This document shows, in pieces, positions 1-8,336 of a stretch of DNA of 64,000 nt (its first letter is position 1; the number at the start of each line of letters is the position of its first letter). Origin of the DNA: Tethybacter castelli (lineage in GTDB: Bacteria > Pseudomonadota > Gammaproteobacteria > Tethybacterales > Tethybacteraceae); NCBI GenBank assembly GCA_036679665.1, contig JAZHEJ010000040.1, positions 1 to 64,000 on the forward strand. Reading direction: 5' to 3'. A program made the translations under genes and the position numbers. The notes under the pieces were generated by a model, which made no database searches, was not told the origin of the DNA, and was given only the letters and a program-made list of their open reading frames with translations.

Positions 1-1
1 T

Positions 2-88
2 GGCGACGCCGCCGCCGACTGCAACAGCTGCAAAACAACTCCCAGCACCACTCAGCCCTTGCAAAGAATGGTGAAACCGTCTTCATGA
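2..88 (+). CDS. narJ: Nitrate reductase assembly chaperone NarJ, C-terminal end (partial)
   Basis: An open frame enters from the left edge and stops with TGA at 86-88, overlapping the ATG of narI by four bases (ATGA). Only about 28 residues are visible, and they are too few to recognise on their own. The call rests on position: narJ directly precedes narI in narGHJI operons and the two are usually translationally coupled. NarJ is a cytoplasmic chaperone for insertion of molybdenum cofactor into NarG. The rest of the gene and narGH would lie outside the window. Confidence 0.5.
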   Translation, partial: GDAAADCNSCKTTPSTTQPLQRMVKPSS

Positions 89-780
89 CAACCGAATTTC
101 TTAACCAATTTTTCTTCGGCTATTTTCCGTATATCTGCCTGACTGTTTTTGTGGTAGGTAGCATACTGCGCTACGATCGCGACCAATATACTTGGAAAGC
201 CGACTCTAGCCAGTTGCTACGCAAAAAAGGCATGGTGATTGGAAACAATTTGTTTCATATCGGAATTATCTTGCTGTTTTTCGGGCATCTTGTCGGTTTA
301 CTTACTCCCCACAGTTTCTATCATCACTTCATGAGCCCTGGTGCAAAACAACTTATGGCGATAATTTTTGGTGGTATTTTCGGAATAATATGTTTTGTCG
401 GTTTAACTATGCTGATCTGGCGACGCATATTCGATGAACGCATCCGTGCCACTAGCAGAGTATCAGACTATCTGGTTTTGCTAGTGCTTTATGTTCAGTT
501 GATCTTAGGAATGATAACCATACCCTACTCCGCCCAGCATTTAGATGGTAGTACGATGATCGCATTGGCCAATTGGGCTCAATATATATTAACCTTCCGG
601 TCTGGCGCCGCCGAATTTGTGGCGCCTCAGGCACTGGTCTTCAAGCTACATCTGGTGCTTGGATTGACAATATTTTTATTGTTTCCTTTTACGCGGCTGG
701 TACATGTTTTCAGCGGAATTTCCGCTCCCATAAAATACCTCGCCCGCTCCGGATATCAGATCGTACGTAAGCGCGGCTAA
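85..780 (+). CDS. narI: Respiratory nitrate reductase gamma subunit (cytochrome b)
   Basis: A 231-residue, five-helix membrane protein, close to the usual NarI length of about 225. NarI carries two b hemes and passes electrons from quinol to NarH/NarG on the inner face of the membrane. Four histidines fall where the heme ligands are expected: H58 and H68 in the second helix, H189 and H207 in the last two. Charged loops separate the helices. The start is the ATG overlapping the stop of the preceding frame. It is followed after 12 bases by a PpiC-like gene, a common arrangement downstream of nar genes. The family assignment is firm. Confidence 0.93.
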   Translation: MTTEFLNQFFFGYFPYICLTVFVVGSILRYDRDQYTWKADSSQLLRKKGMVIGNNLFHIGIILLFFGHLVGLLTPHSFYHHFMSPGAKQLMAIIFGGIFGIICFVGLTMLIWRRIFDERIRATSRVSDYLVLLVLYVQLILGMITIPYSAQHLDGSTMIALANWAQYILTFRSGAAEFVAPQALVFKLHLVLGLTIFLLFPFTRLVHVFSGISAPIKYLARSGYQIVRKRG

Positions 781-792
781 ACTAGCTTTATC

Positions 793-1263
793 ATGTCGAT
801 CTTTGTCAACGGTACCGAAATTACCGAGCATGAGGTCAATGAAGAAATACAGTATCATCCAGCCGATTCCGTCGCTTCTGCGCGACACCAGGCTGCGCAA
901 GCTTTAGTAATTCGCCAACTGTTGCTTCAAGAAGCCCAAAAAAAGAACTTGCTCGACGAACCGTTGCCGTGCTCGCCGGAAAAAGCAGCTGAAGTGCTTG
1001 ACGTACTGTTGCAACAGGAAATAACCGTACCTGAAGCGGATAAAAAAAGCTGTTTGCGTTACTACGAACAAAACAAAGAGCGTTTCATCGATAAAAAAAC
1101 AGGCAAGCTATTGCCGCCTGACAGCGTTATCGAACATATCCGCGATTATCTGCACGCCCGCTCTTTAAAAACCGGTATCAGCCAGTATATTAAGGTTCTG
1201 TCCGGGCAAGCAAAAATCGTTGGCTTCGAACTAGAAGGAACCGACAGCCCGCTAGTGCAATAA
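793..1263 (+). CDS. NarI-linked PpiC/SurA-type protein lacking the parvulin domain
   Basis: A 156-residue protein directly behind narI. In many proteobacteria a peptidyl-prolyl isomerase of the PpiC/NifM type follows narGHJI and is thought to help nitrate reductase mature. This one keeps the N-terminal chaperone-like part: an N-G-x-x-I start, then helices rich in Q, A and L, then a Y-Y-E-x-N-x-x-R-F segment near residues 89-97. It then passes straight to a short C-terminal stretch. The roughly 90-residue parvulin domain that should follow the Y-Y-E-x-N segment is absent, so isomerase activity is not expected. No signal peptide is visible, fitting a cytoplasmic role beside NarG. The operon link is inferred from the 12-base gap. 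Confidence 0.65.
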   Translation: MSIFVNGTEITEHEVNEEIQYHPADSVASARHQAAQALVIRQLLLQEAQKKNLLDEPLPCSPEKAAEVLDVLLQQEITVPEADKKSCLRYYEQNKERFIDKKTGKLLPPDSVIEHIRDYLHARSLKTGISQYIKVLSGQAKIVGFELEGTDSPLVQ

Positions 1264-1295
1264 ACATTATTACGCAAGCATCTTTGGCATAGCCG

Positions 1296-2621
1296 TCAAG
1301 TGTCAATTATCGACGGTAACCATAATATTAATACCGGAAACGCAATCAGCAGTCCAATCCGGATGATTTCGGCAATCAAAAAAGGCGTCACCCCTGCATA
1401 AATTTTCTTTACGTCAACATTTTTGGCCATTGCCGCAATCACAAACACATTAAGTCCGATCGGTGGCGTGATTAGCCCTATTTCGACAACGATAAGCGCC
1501 AAAATTCCAAACCAGACTTTCACGTCATCAATAGGCATACCAAAATCCAAACTGGCGATGACTGGCCAGATAAATGGTACCGCGAGCAACAAAATGGAAA
1601 GTGAATCCATTATGCAACCTAGCAAAATCAGCACTAACAAAAAGATAATTAGAATTGTCAGTGGTTCAAATCCCGAGCCGAGCATTTGGGCAGATAAAGC
1701 CTGCGGCACCCCTCCTCTAACCATAAAAATCTTCAACATTTCCGCACCTAGCAAGATAAGGTAAATCATCCCCGTGCTTCGTGCGGTGCTCAAAAGAGCA
1801 AGCTTGAACTTTGCAAGATTTAACTGCCCTGCCGCTAGTCCGTAAACCGCCACCATAAAAACGCCGACAGCAGCTGCCGGAGTAGGATTGAATACGCCAA
1901 AATATAGCCCCCCTATCACCGTGGTGAAAATCACCACAACCGGTATTATTCCCAAGGTCGCGCCTAACAAATCTTCTTCTTTCGTATGTTTATGAACCGG
2001 CGCAGTCTCAGGGTAGATGCGCACAAAAATGGTTATGGCAACCAAAAAAAACAACAACGCCATAATCCCCGGAATTAATGCGGCCTTAAACATGGTGACC
2101 ACGTTTATTCCTACCAAAACCGAGTAAATAACCAGAACGATTGAAGGAGGTATTAAAATCCCTAGCAAACCGCCGGCAGCCAACGTACCGGTCGCGAGCG
2201 TGTCAGCATAGCGGTAGTGTTTAAGCTCCGGCAACGCCACCCTGCCCATCGTGGAGGTAGTGGCCAATGACGAGCCGCAGATCGAACCAAATCCTGCGCA
2301 AGCAAAAATTACCGACATCGCGATGCCGCCACGCAAATGCCCGAGCCATGCATGAGCGGCACGAAATAATCGCGTCGACAAACCGCATAAACCAGCCAGA
2401 TTCCCCATATACACAAACATTGGGAACAGGGTCAAATCAAATATCGAAAACTGTAAATACGCAAGATCTTTTAGCTGCGAAGCAATGACATTGAACCCAT
2501 CAAGAAAGACAACTCCTATCCCGCCAACCAACATCATCGCGTACGCGATGGGAATTCGTATCGCGATAAGTGCCGCTAGGAACCCCAAACCGATAAGGCA
2601 AACAAATAGCTCGAATGTCAC
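1296..2621 (-). CDS. dctM: TRAP transporter large permease, DctM type
   Basis: 441 residues, almost entirely hydrophobic, with about 12 predicted membrane helices and G/S-rich segments typical of DctM (for example a C-G-S-S-L-A-T-T-S-T-M-G-R stretch near residue 115). The large subunit forms the Na+- or H+-driven translocation channel for a solute delivered by the periplasmic binding protein. It lies last in a minus-strand dctP-dctQ-dctM operon, three bases after dctQ, and converges on the nar-linked gene with only 32 bases between. No terminator hairpin is obvious in that gap. The substrate cannot be told from sequence; C4-dicarboxylates or other organic acids are usual. Confidence 0.93.
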   Translation of the reverse strand: MTFELFVCLIGLGFLAALIAIRIPIAYAMMLVGGIGVVFLDGFNVIASQLKDLAYLQFSIFDLTLFPMFVYMGNLAGLCGLSTRLFRAAHAWLGHLRGGIAMSVIFACAGFGSICGSSLATTSTMGRVALPELKHYRYADTLATGTLAAGGLLGILIPPSIVLVIYSVLVGINVVTMFKAALIPGIMALLFFLVAITIFVRIYPETAPVHKHTKEEDLLGATLGIIPVVVIFTTVIGGLYFGVFNPTPAAAVGVFMVAVYGLAAGQLNLAKFKLALLSTARSTGMIYLILLGAEMLKIFMVRGGVPQALSAQMLGSGFEPLTILIIFLLVLILLGCIMDSLSILLLAVPFIWPVIASLDFGMPIDDVKVWFGILALIVVEIGLITPPIGLNVFVIAAMAKNVDVKKIYAGVTPFLIAEIIRIGLLIAFPVLILWLPSIIDT

Positions 2622-2624
2622 CTG

Positions 2625-3155
2625 CTAACTGACTGTGGTTGTTTGAGCTTTCGGCTGATGTTTTTCAGGATATATCAACGTGACCAGACTAGCTAGCATA
2701 AGCAGCACAATCGACACTATAATCGGCACAAATACATACCAGATCGGTATTTCCATAACCGCGGAAGTTTCAAGAAATTCGCGGTAATCAAGCAAACCTT
2801 GTGACATACGCCAAAGTAATACCATACTAAATATCAGAGCAATCAATGAATTGATGCGTGAAAAAAAAGCCAACATCCGGTGGCTAGCATAGAAGGTGAA
2901 AAAAGATACGCTAATATTGCTGAACGTAATCTGACAATAAGGTAAAAAGGCGAACGCGGCAAGCGCGATTCCCATTTTGGTCAGCTCGACGTCGCCGGGG
3001 AATGGCTTGGCGAATAAAAATCCGGCAAGCGCGCTGTAGGTATTGAGTAACACCACAACTGAAAGCACGACTCCACCACAGTACGTCCAACCGACCACCG
3101 CTTTGTTAATGAGCTCAACTGTACTGAACCTTACCTTTGGCGAAAAAATTATCAT
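2625..3155 (-). CDS. dctQ: TRAP transporter small permease, DctQ type
   Basis: 176 residues with four predicted membrane helices, the standard plan and length for the small TRAP membrane subunit. DctQ partners with DctM in the inner membrane. Members of this family share little sequence, so the call leans on topology and on its place between dctP and dctM. The start is an ATG directly followed by hydrophobic and basic residues. 85 bases separate it from dctP upstream. Confidence 0.88.
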   Translation of the reverse strand: MIIFSPKVRFSTVELINKAVVGWTYCGGVVLSVVVLLNTYSALAGFLFAKPFPGDVELTKMGIALAAFAFLPYCQITFSNISVSFFTFYASHRMLAFFSRINSLIALIFSMVLLWRMSQGLLDYREFLETSAVMEIPIWYVFVPIIVSIVLLMLASLVTLIYPEKHQPKAQTTTVS

Positions 3156-3240
3156 CGCACCAAAATATGTACTTGTCCGCTACTGCAAACTAAACTGAAT
3201 ACAAACAAATTTGGCGGCGACCAACCAGCCCAACGCAAAA

Positions 3241-4272
3241 TCAGTTAGTGTGCTTTTGTACTGCCGTGCGAGCTTTTCGAGCCAGCTCTTCACCATCCAC
3301 ACCTTTTTCGTTTACATCGGCTATCCAGCGCTCAATCACCGGTTCTAGCGCTATTTGAAACGTATCTGTTTCTTGTTCAGTCAGAACTGTGTGAACATTA
3401 CCGGCGGCGGTGGCCACCACGATCCCTTCGGCATCACTTTGTGCCCATACTTCTCCTACGTGGCGTAACCATTCTTCACCGGATTGATCTATAAAGACCT
3501 GCTGTATATCAGTCGGCAGGCTATTCCAAGTCGCAAGATTCATCGATAGCTGAAAAACCGTGGTACCAAACCTGGTCTGGTTGTGACCTTCAATCTGATA
3601 TTCGGTTAGATCTTGTAACTGGAGCGTTGGAATAATCTCAAAAGGAATCAAAGCACCGTCCACTACCTTTTTTGAAAGAGCTTGGGGCAAATCTGGAACC
3701 GGCATCGCCGTTGGCGCAGCTCCCAACGCTTCAATCACCCATGCCCCGGTTCGAGTGGGAATTCGCAATTTAGTCCCGCGCAGATCTTCAGGCTTGTGTA
3801 CCGGGAGATCTACAGTTTGAATTGCCTGGCCTTGGTGTACGTGTATGTACAAATTTTTTATCTGACGATAATCCTCCGCAAGATATTCTGCAAACAACTC
3901 GCGCATAGCAAGGTTGGTTGCGACCGGATCATTGGTGTGGATAAAAGGCAATTCAAAAACTTCGGTGCGAATAAACAAGCCCGGAGTGTATCCATTGGCA
4001 GTCCAGATTAGATCTACCACGCCGTCGCGAACCTGTGTGACCAACTGTGACGGCCTTCCTCCCAAGGTCATACTCGGAAAAATTTCGATGGCCACCCTAT
4101 TGTCTGTCGCTTGTTCGATCCTTGAGACCCACGGTACCAAAATGTGAGTGTGAGCAGGAGCGGTGGGTCCAAGAAAATGGTGTAGCTTCAAATTGATTTC
4201 AGCTGCGGTACCGCTAACGGAGGCAGACAGGCCAAGGGTCAATAACAGCGATAAAAATATCCTCAGCAACAT
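3241..4272 (-). CDS. dctP: TRAP transporter periplasmic solute-binding protein, DctP family
   Basis: 343 residues with a clear Sec signal peptide: M-L-L-R, a leucine-rich core and an A-x-A-like cleavage region near residue 23. The mature part begins with the H-H-F-L-G-P pattern common in DctP proteins. A conserved L-R-I-P segment near residue 165 contains the arginine that binds the solute carboxylate in this family. The protein captures an organic acid in the periplasm and hands it to DctQM. It is the first gene of the minus-strand operon and is divergent from aglE, with a 177-base AT-rich intergenic region that should hold both promoters. Confidence 0.92.
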   Translation of the reverse strand: MLLRIFLSLLLTLGLSASVSGTAAEINLKLHHFLGPTAPAHTHILVPWVSRIEQATDNRVAIEIFPSMTLGGRPSQLVTQVRDGVVDLIWTANGYTPGLFIRTEVFELPFIHTNDPVATNLAMRELFAEYLAEDYRQIKNLYIHVHQGQAIQTVDLPVHKPEDLRGTKLRIPTRTGAWVIEALGAAPTAMPVPDLPQALSKKVVDGALIPFEIIPTLQLQDLTEYQIEGHNQTRFGTTVFQLSMNLATWNSLPTDIQQVFIDQSGEEWLRHVGEVWAQSDAEGIVVATAAGNVHTVLTEQETDTFQIALEPVIERWIADVNEKGVDGEELARKARTAVQKHTN

Positions 4273-4437
4273 TTATTCGATAAGATAACTAAACACCAGA
4301 AAGTAACTCAATATTAGTCATCTTTTTATCAAAACAATTGTAGCCCAAACATAATAAACAATAGCTAAATTTAACCACACATAATGAAATAAATTAAACC
4401 ATATTTTCTGATGTAGAATACAAAAAACTATAAAAAG

Positions 4438-4443
4438 AGGAGG
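4438..4443 (+). promoter_or_regulatory. Strong Shine-Dalgarno of aglE
   Basis: A perfect AGGAGG lies six bases before the ATG at 4450. A TAGAAT at 4414-4419 could be the -10 box, but no convincing -35 lies at the right distance. The strong ribosome site fits a binding protein that must be made in excess over its permeases. No LacI-type regulator gene (aglR) is present next to the operon. Confidence 0.6.
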
Positions 4444-4449
4444 AGTAAA

Positions 4450-5790
4450 ATGGTAAATAATAAAAATATAGCAGGCGGTTTGTTATTGGCGCTGAGTTTC
4501 GGTTCTAGTTCGGTTTTGGCGCAGGATTTGTCAGCGGGGTGCGATAACAGTTTAAATCTAGGCAATTTTGCCGGCGAAATCATTTCCGTCGCCGGCCCTT
4601 GGGAAGGCCAAGATGAGATTTTGCTAGCTTCGGTTCTAGAATGTTTTGAGAAATCTACCGGAGCTACGGTCAATTATTCAGGTTCTGGTGAATTTGAACA
4701 ACTAATAGTCACCGACATACGCTCAGGTTCAGCACCTAACATTGCCGTGTTTCCGCAACCGGGACTTGCTGCTGATCTAGCGGCAGAAGGAGGATTAATT
4801 CCTTTGGACCCTTCAGTCGGAAATTGGATGCGCGACAACTACGGCGCCGGTCAATCTTGGGTTGATCTCGGCACGTATGCAGACCAAAACGGCAATAAGA
4901 ATTTTTATGCGTTCGCATACAAAGTTGATGTCAAATCGTTAGTTTGGTACAAGCCCGAAGTATTTGAAGATGCCGGTTATACCATCCCCGATACGATGGA
5001 AGAACTAATTCAGCTGTCAGACCAAATTGTGGCCGATGGTGGTACGCCGTGGTGTATCGGAATTGAATCAGGGGGTGCCACGGGCTGGTCCGCGACTGAC
5101 TGGATGGAAGACATAATGCTTCGTACTCACCCGCCGGAAGTCTATGACCGATGGGTCAGCAATGAACTGCCGTTCAACAGTGCTGAAGTCAAACAAGCGA
5201 TGGATATTTTCGGTTCATTTGCGAAAAATGATGAATATGTCGCCGGCGGATCAAACTCGGTTGCATCAACCTTTTTCGGCGATAGCCCCAAAGGGTTGTT
5301 TACAACTCCCCCTGCATGTTACATGCACCGCCAAGCCTCGTTTATTCCTGCATTTTTTCCTAACAAAGGTGCCGAACTAGACACAGGCGAAGCTGATTTT
5401 TTCTATTTTCCGCCTTTTGCCGCAAATGTCAGCCTAGGCAATCCAGTGCTTGGAGCCGGTACTTTGTGGGCGATAACCAAAGATTCAGAAGCAACCCGCG
5501 CGTTTTTCGAGTTTCTTCAATTACCGCTAGCGCATGAAATATGGATGCAGCAATCAGGTTTTTTAACTCCACACCTTGGCGTTAACCCTAATTCCTACGC
5601 AAATGATACGCTTCGTAAGCAAGGCGAAATTCTTGCTAACGCCGATACGTTCCGTTTCGACGCTTCCGATTTGATGCCAGGTGCAATTGGAGCTGGTGCG
5701 TTTTGGGTAGAAATGACCGCGTTTACCCAAGGCCAAGACACAGCAACCACGGCCGACAATATTCAAGAAGCTTGGGACAAAATCAAGTAA
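4450..5790 (+). CDS. aglE: Alpha-glucoside ABC transporter substrate-binding protein
   Basis: 446 residues with a Sec signal peptide ending near A-L-A-Q (residue 25). The mature protein is a family 1 extracellular solute-binding protein, with G-x-W-E-G near the start, F-P-Q-P-G-L-A in the first lobe and W-C-I-G-I-E-S-G in the hinge region. These segments match AglE proteins, which bind sucrose, maltose, trehalose and related alpha-glucosides in the periplasm. The downstream order permease, permease, alpha-glucosidase, ATPase is the aglEFGAK order known from Sinorhizobium, which supports the substrate class. The start is fixed by AGGAGG six bases upstream. Confidence 0.92.
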   Translation: MVNNKNIAGGLLLALSFGSSSVLAQDLSAGCDNSLNLGNFAGEIISVAGPWEGQDEILLASVLECFEKSTGATVNYSGSGEFEQLIVTDIRSGSAPNIAVFPQPGLAADLAAEGGLIPLDPSVGNWMRDNYGAGQSWVDLGTYADQNGNKNFYAFAYKVDVKSLVWYKPEVFEDAGYTIPDTMEELIQLSDQIVADGGTPWCIGIESGGATGWSATDWMEDIMLRTHPPEVYDRWVSNELPFNSAEVKQAMDIFGSFAKNDEYVAGGSNSVASTFFGDSPKGLFTTPPACYMHRQASFIPAFFPNKGAELDTGEADFFYFPPFAANVSLGNPVLGAGTLWAITKDSEATRAFFEFLQLPLAHEIWMQQSGFLTPHLGVNPNSYANDTLRKQGEILANADTFRFDASDLMPGAIGAGAFWVEMTAFTQGQDTATTADNIQEAWDKIK

Positions 5791-5804
5791 TTGTAGTTGT
5801 CTCA

Positions 5805-5873
5805 AACATTTGCTTTTGGGAAATGTTGTCATACTAATAACAAACATAATTCAGCAAGATATCTTTGAGATAT
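5805..5873 (+). other. Two small hairpins between aglE and aglF
   Basis: The 129-base gap holds two inverted repeats. One has arms AACATTT (5805-5811) and AAATGTT (5821-5827) around a 9-base loop. The other has arms ATATCT (5859-5864) and AGATAT (5868-5873) around TTG. Neither is followed by a run of T, so they are not classical terminators. Hairpins after a binding-protein gene often protect the upstream message from decay and reduce permease expression. That role is inferred. Confidence 0.45.
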
Positions 5874-5919
5874 AGCTAGTATTGTGACTGATTTTATTGG
5901 TTTCTAGCGATATTTTGTT

Positions 5920-7122
5920 ATGGCAAATTTAGTTGTATCTCGCGGTTCCGGTATCGGACAGCTAGCGATCAACTTTGTGGTGGTGGTAATCTTACTGCCG
6001 CTTTTTGCCGTTGTTTCATTTGCGTTGACTTCCTACATTAGTGATGGGTTGATCGCTGTTTTACCTTTTAATGAAGTTGCCACCGGCAAGCTATTGTTTG
6101 CGGTGCGCGCAGTCTTAATCGCGCTTGCGACCAGTTTTTTATATTTTTTCCTTTCCGATTTTTTTAATCGACAATTGTGCGGTGCTTCGAGTATCGGTTT
6201 ACAGTTGCAAGAAAAAAATCAGCCCTGGCTATTTGTGGGGCCTGCCCTGATACTAATATTGCTATTTTTGGTTTTCCCTGCTCTGCAAACACTATGGTTA
6301 AGCTTTGTCAATGACATTCCCGTTTTAGATGAAGGTGGAGAAGCCATACTAAACGATGCCGGCCAGACGGTAACGGAACGAGGTTTCGTTTGGTTTGCAA
6401 ATTATATTCACCTTATTACCAGTGAAGATTTTTGGTTCGCAATGCGCAATTCGGTACTTTGGTTAATGGTGGTACCAACTACCTGTATCACCATGGGTAT
6501 GATCATCGCCGTCGTGAGTGATCGCCTGAGTTGGGGAACAGTAGCCAAGTCATTGATTTTCGTTCCGCTGGCGATTTCTTTTGTTGGCGCCGCAGTTATT
6601 TGGCGCAATATCTATGCTGGTGGCGGTACAGAAACGTATGAGGTCGGAATGCTAAACGCATTGCTTACACCATTGGGGGTGAAAGCGCAATTTTGGTATG
6701 AGGTCAATTTTTGGGGGAATTTTTTCATGATGTTTATCATGATCTGGATTCAAACCGGCTTTGCGATGGTTTTGTTTAGCGCAGCATTGCGTGGCGTGTC
6801 AGAAGAAACTATCGAAGCGGCTCGAATTGATGGTGCTAACGAATTCCAAATTTTCTTTCGAGTGACTTTGCCACAAGTCTACGGTACGATTATCGTCGTC
6901 TGGACCACCTTGCTGATCTTGGTGTTGAAAGTGTTTGATATCCCTTACGCTCTAACCGCCAATAAACCCGACAAATTACTACTTGCCACCTTGATGGAGC
7001 AAACACGCACCGCCCAACGCGAAGATGAGATCGCCGCAGCCGTCGCAATCATTCTAATGTTGACGATCATCCCAATCATGCTGTTTAATGTGTGGCGTTT
7101 TCGCCGTGAATCACAATCATGA
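5920..7122 (+). CDS. aglF: Alpha-glucoside ABC transporter permease AglF
   Basis: 400 residues with about eight predicted membrane helices. The N-terminal part holds two or three extra helices, as in MalF-type permeases. The EAA loop that docks on the ATPase is visible as E-A-A-R-I-D-G-A near residue 303, followed after the usual spacing by F-F-R-V-T-L-P. The protein forms half of the membrane channel with AglG. It ends in an ATGA overlap with aglG, so the two are translationally coupled. The start is the ATG 129 bases after aglE. Confidence 0.92.
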   Translation: MANLVVSRGSGIGQLAINFVVVVILLPLFAVVSFALTSYISDGLIAVLPFNEVATGKLLFAVRAVLIALATSFLYFFLSDFFNRQLCGASSIGLQLQEKNQPWLFVGPALILILLFLVFPALQTLWLSFVNDIPVLDEGGEAILNDAGQTVTERGFVWFANYIHLITSEDFWFAMRNSVLWLMVVPTTCITMGMIIAVVSDRLSWGTVAKSLIFVPLAISFVGAAVIWRNIYAGGGTETYEVGMLNALLTPLGVKAQFWYEVNFWGNFFMMFIMIWIQTGFAMVLFSAALRGVSEETIEAARIDGANEFQIFFRVTLPQVYGTIIVVWTTLLILVLKVFDIPYALTANKPDKLLLATLMEQTRTAQREDEIAAAVAIILMLTIIPIMLFNVWRFRRESQS

Positions 7123-8336
7123 TCGGACGTACCTTGCTAAATGTTACTTTGGCATTGATTGTCATATTTTGGGTGATTCCTTTTGTTGGATTGTTAATTA
7201 CCAGTTTGCGTGATACTAAGCATGCGAATGAGACTGGATTTTGGCGCGGTCTAACTACCAATGAAATCGGTTACAGCTTAAAAACGCAAGGGCAAGAAGG
7301 CGTTGTCGAACAGGATGGTAAATATGTGATCAGTGGTAACCTTTTTGACATTCGCAACGAATATGACCGCCAACTAAGTATCGAAAATCAAGATGCTGAA
7401 CCATTCGAAGTCGAAGGCAAAATTTTGTCATTCGGTGCCAGCGCATCCAATCCCACTCAAGCCCAAATCGGCGAATCTATTACCGTTCGCGAAGGTACGC
7501 TCACTGTTGAGGAAAACGGTGACTATAGATGGATATTTGACGAACCATACACAAAAAACGCTAAAACTATAGGGGTAATAATCGACCATCCGCCTACCAT
7601 CGGGTTACGCAATTATTTTCGCGCCTTCAGCGACAGCAAAATATTTGACGCGATTATCAATTCGTTTATCGTAACTATACCCGCAACAATTGTACCTATT
7701 ACCATCGCCGCATTTGCCGCATATGCGTTTTCTTGGATGTCATTTCCGTTCCGGAACATTATTTTTGCGACGGTAGTAGCACTGTTGATTGTGCCATTGC
7801 AACTGGCGTTTATCCCGGTTTTGTCAATGTATGCAAATATAGCCAGTTGGGCCTCAGCTCTCAATGAATGGCTAGGCAACTGTCAAGGTACACAATGTGA
7901 AGTTAATGCCAAAACATTCTCCGGATTATGGATTGCCCATACTGCTTTTGGTTTGCCATTAGCAATCTACATATTGCGCAACTATATCATGGGACTGCCC
8001 AAAGAATTGCTCGAAAGCGCGCGTGTCGACGGTGCCAGTCACTTGGAAATATTTGTCAAACTGGTTGCGCCATTATCTTTACCCGCTTTAGCCTCGTTTG
8101 CGATATTTCAATTCCTTTGGGTCTGGAACGATTTGTTAGTCGCGCTGATATTGGGGCCTTCGGATGATCTGGTTTTACCGATCATCATACAAAAGCAGAT
8201 TGGAACATTTAAAAGCGAATTAGAACGTCTGAACGCGAACGCGTTTATTTCGATGATAGTTCCGCTGATCGTATTTTTATCATTGCAAAAATATTTTGTT
8301 CGTGGACTACTTACCGGTTCAGTCAAAGGTGGCTGA
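7119..8336 (+). CDS. aglG: Alpha-glucoside ABC transporter permease AglG
   Basis: 405 residues. The first helix is followed by a hydrophilic stretch of about 120 residues (roughly 30-160, probably periplasmic) that is characteristic of AglG-type MalG relatives, then five helices. The EAA loop appears as E-S-A-R-V-D-G-A near residue 304. It pairs with AglF in the inner membrane. It overlaps aglF by four bases and the likely start of aglA by eight. Confidence 0.92.
   Translation: MIGRTLLNVTLALIVIFWVIPFVGLLITSLRDTKHANETGFWRGLTTNEIGYSLKTQGQEGVVEQDGKYVISGNLFDIRNEYDRQLSIENQDAEPFEVEGKILSFGASASNPTQAQIGESITVREGTLTVEENGDYRWIFDEPYTKNAKTIGVIIDHPPTIGLRNYFRAFSDSKIFDAIINSFIVTIPATIVPITIAAFAAYAFSWMSFPFRNIIFATVVALLIVPLQLAFIPVLSMYANIASWASALNEWLGNCQGTQCEVNAKTFSGLWIAHTAFGLPLAIYILRNYIMGLPKELLESARVDGASHLEIFVKLVAPLSLPALASFAIFQFLWVWNDLLVALILGPSDDLVLPIIIQKQIGTFKSELERLNANAFISMIVPLIVFLSLQKYFVRGLLTGSVKGG

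Noticed and set aside
4736..4918. Minus-strand frame within aglE
   Set aside because: A shadow of a well-supported gene, with no independent coding signal.
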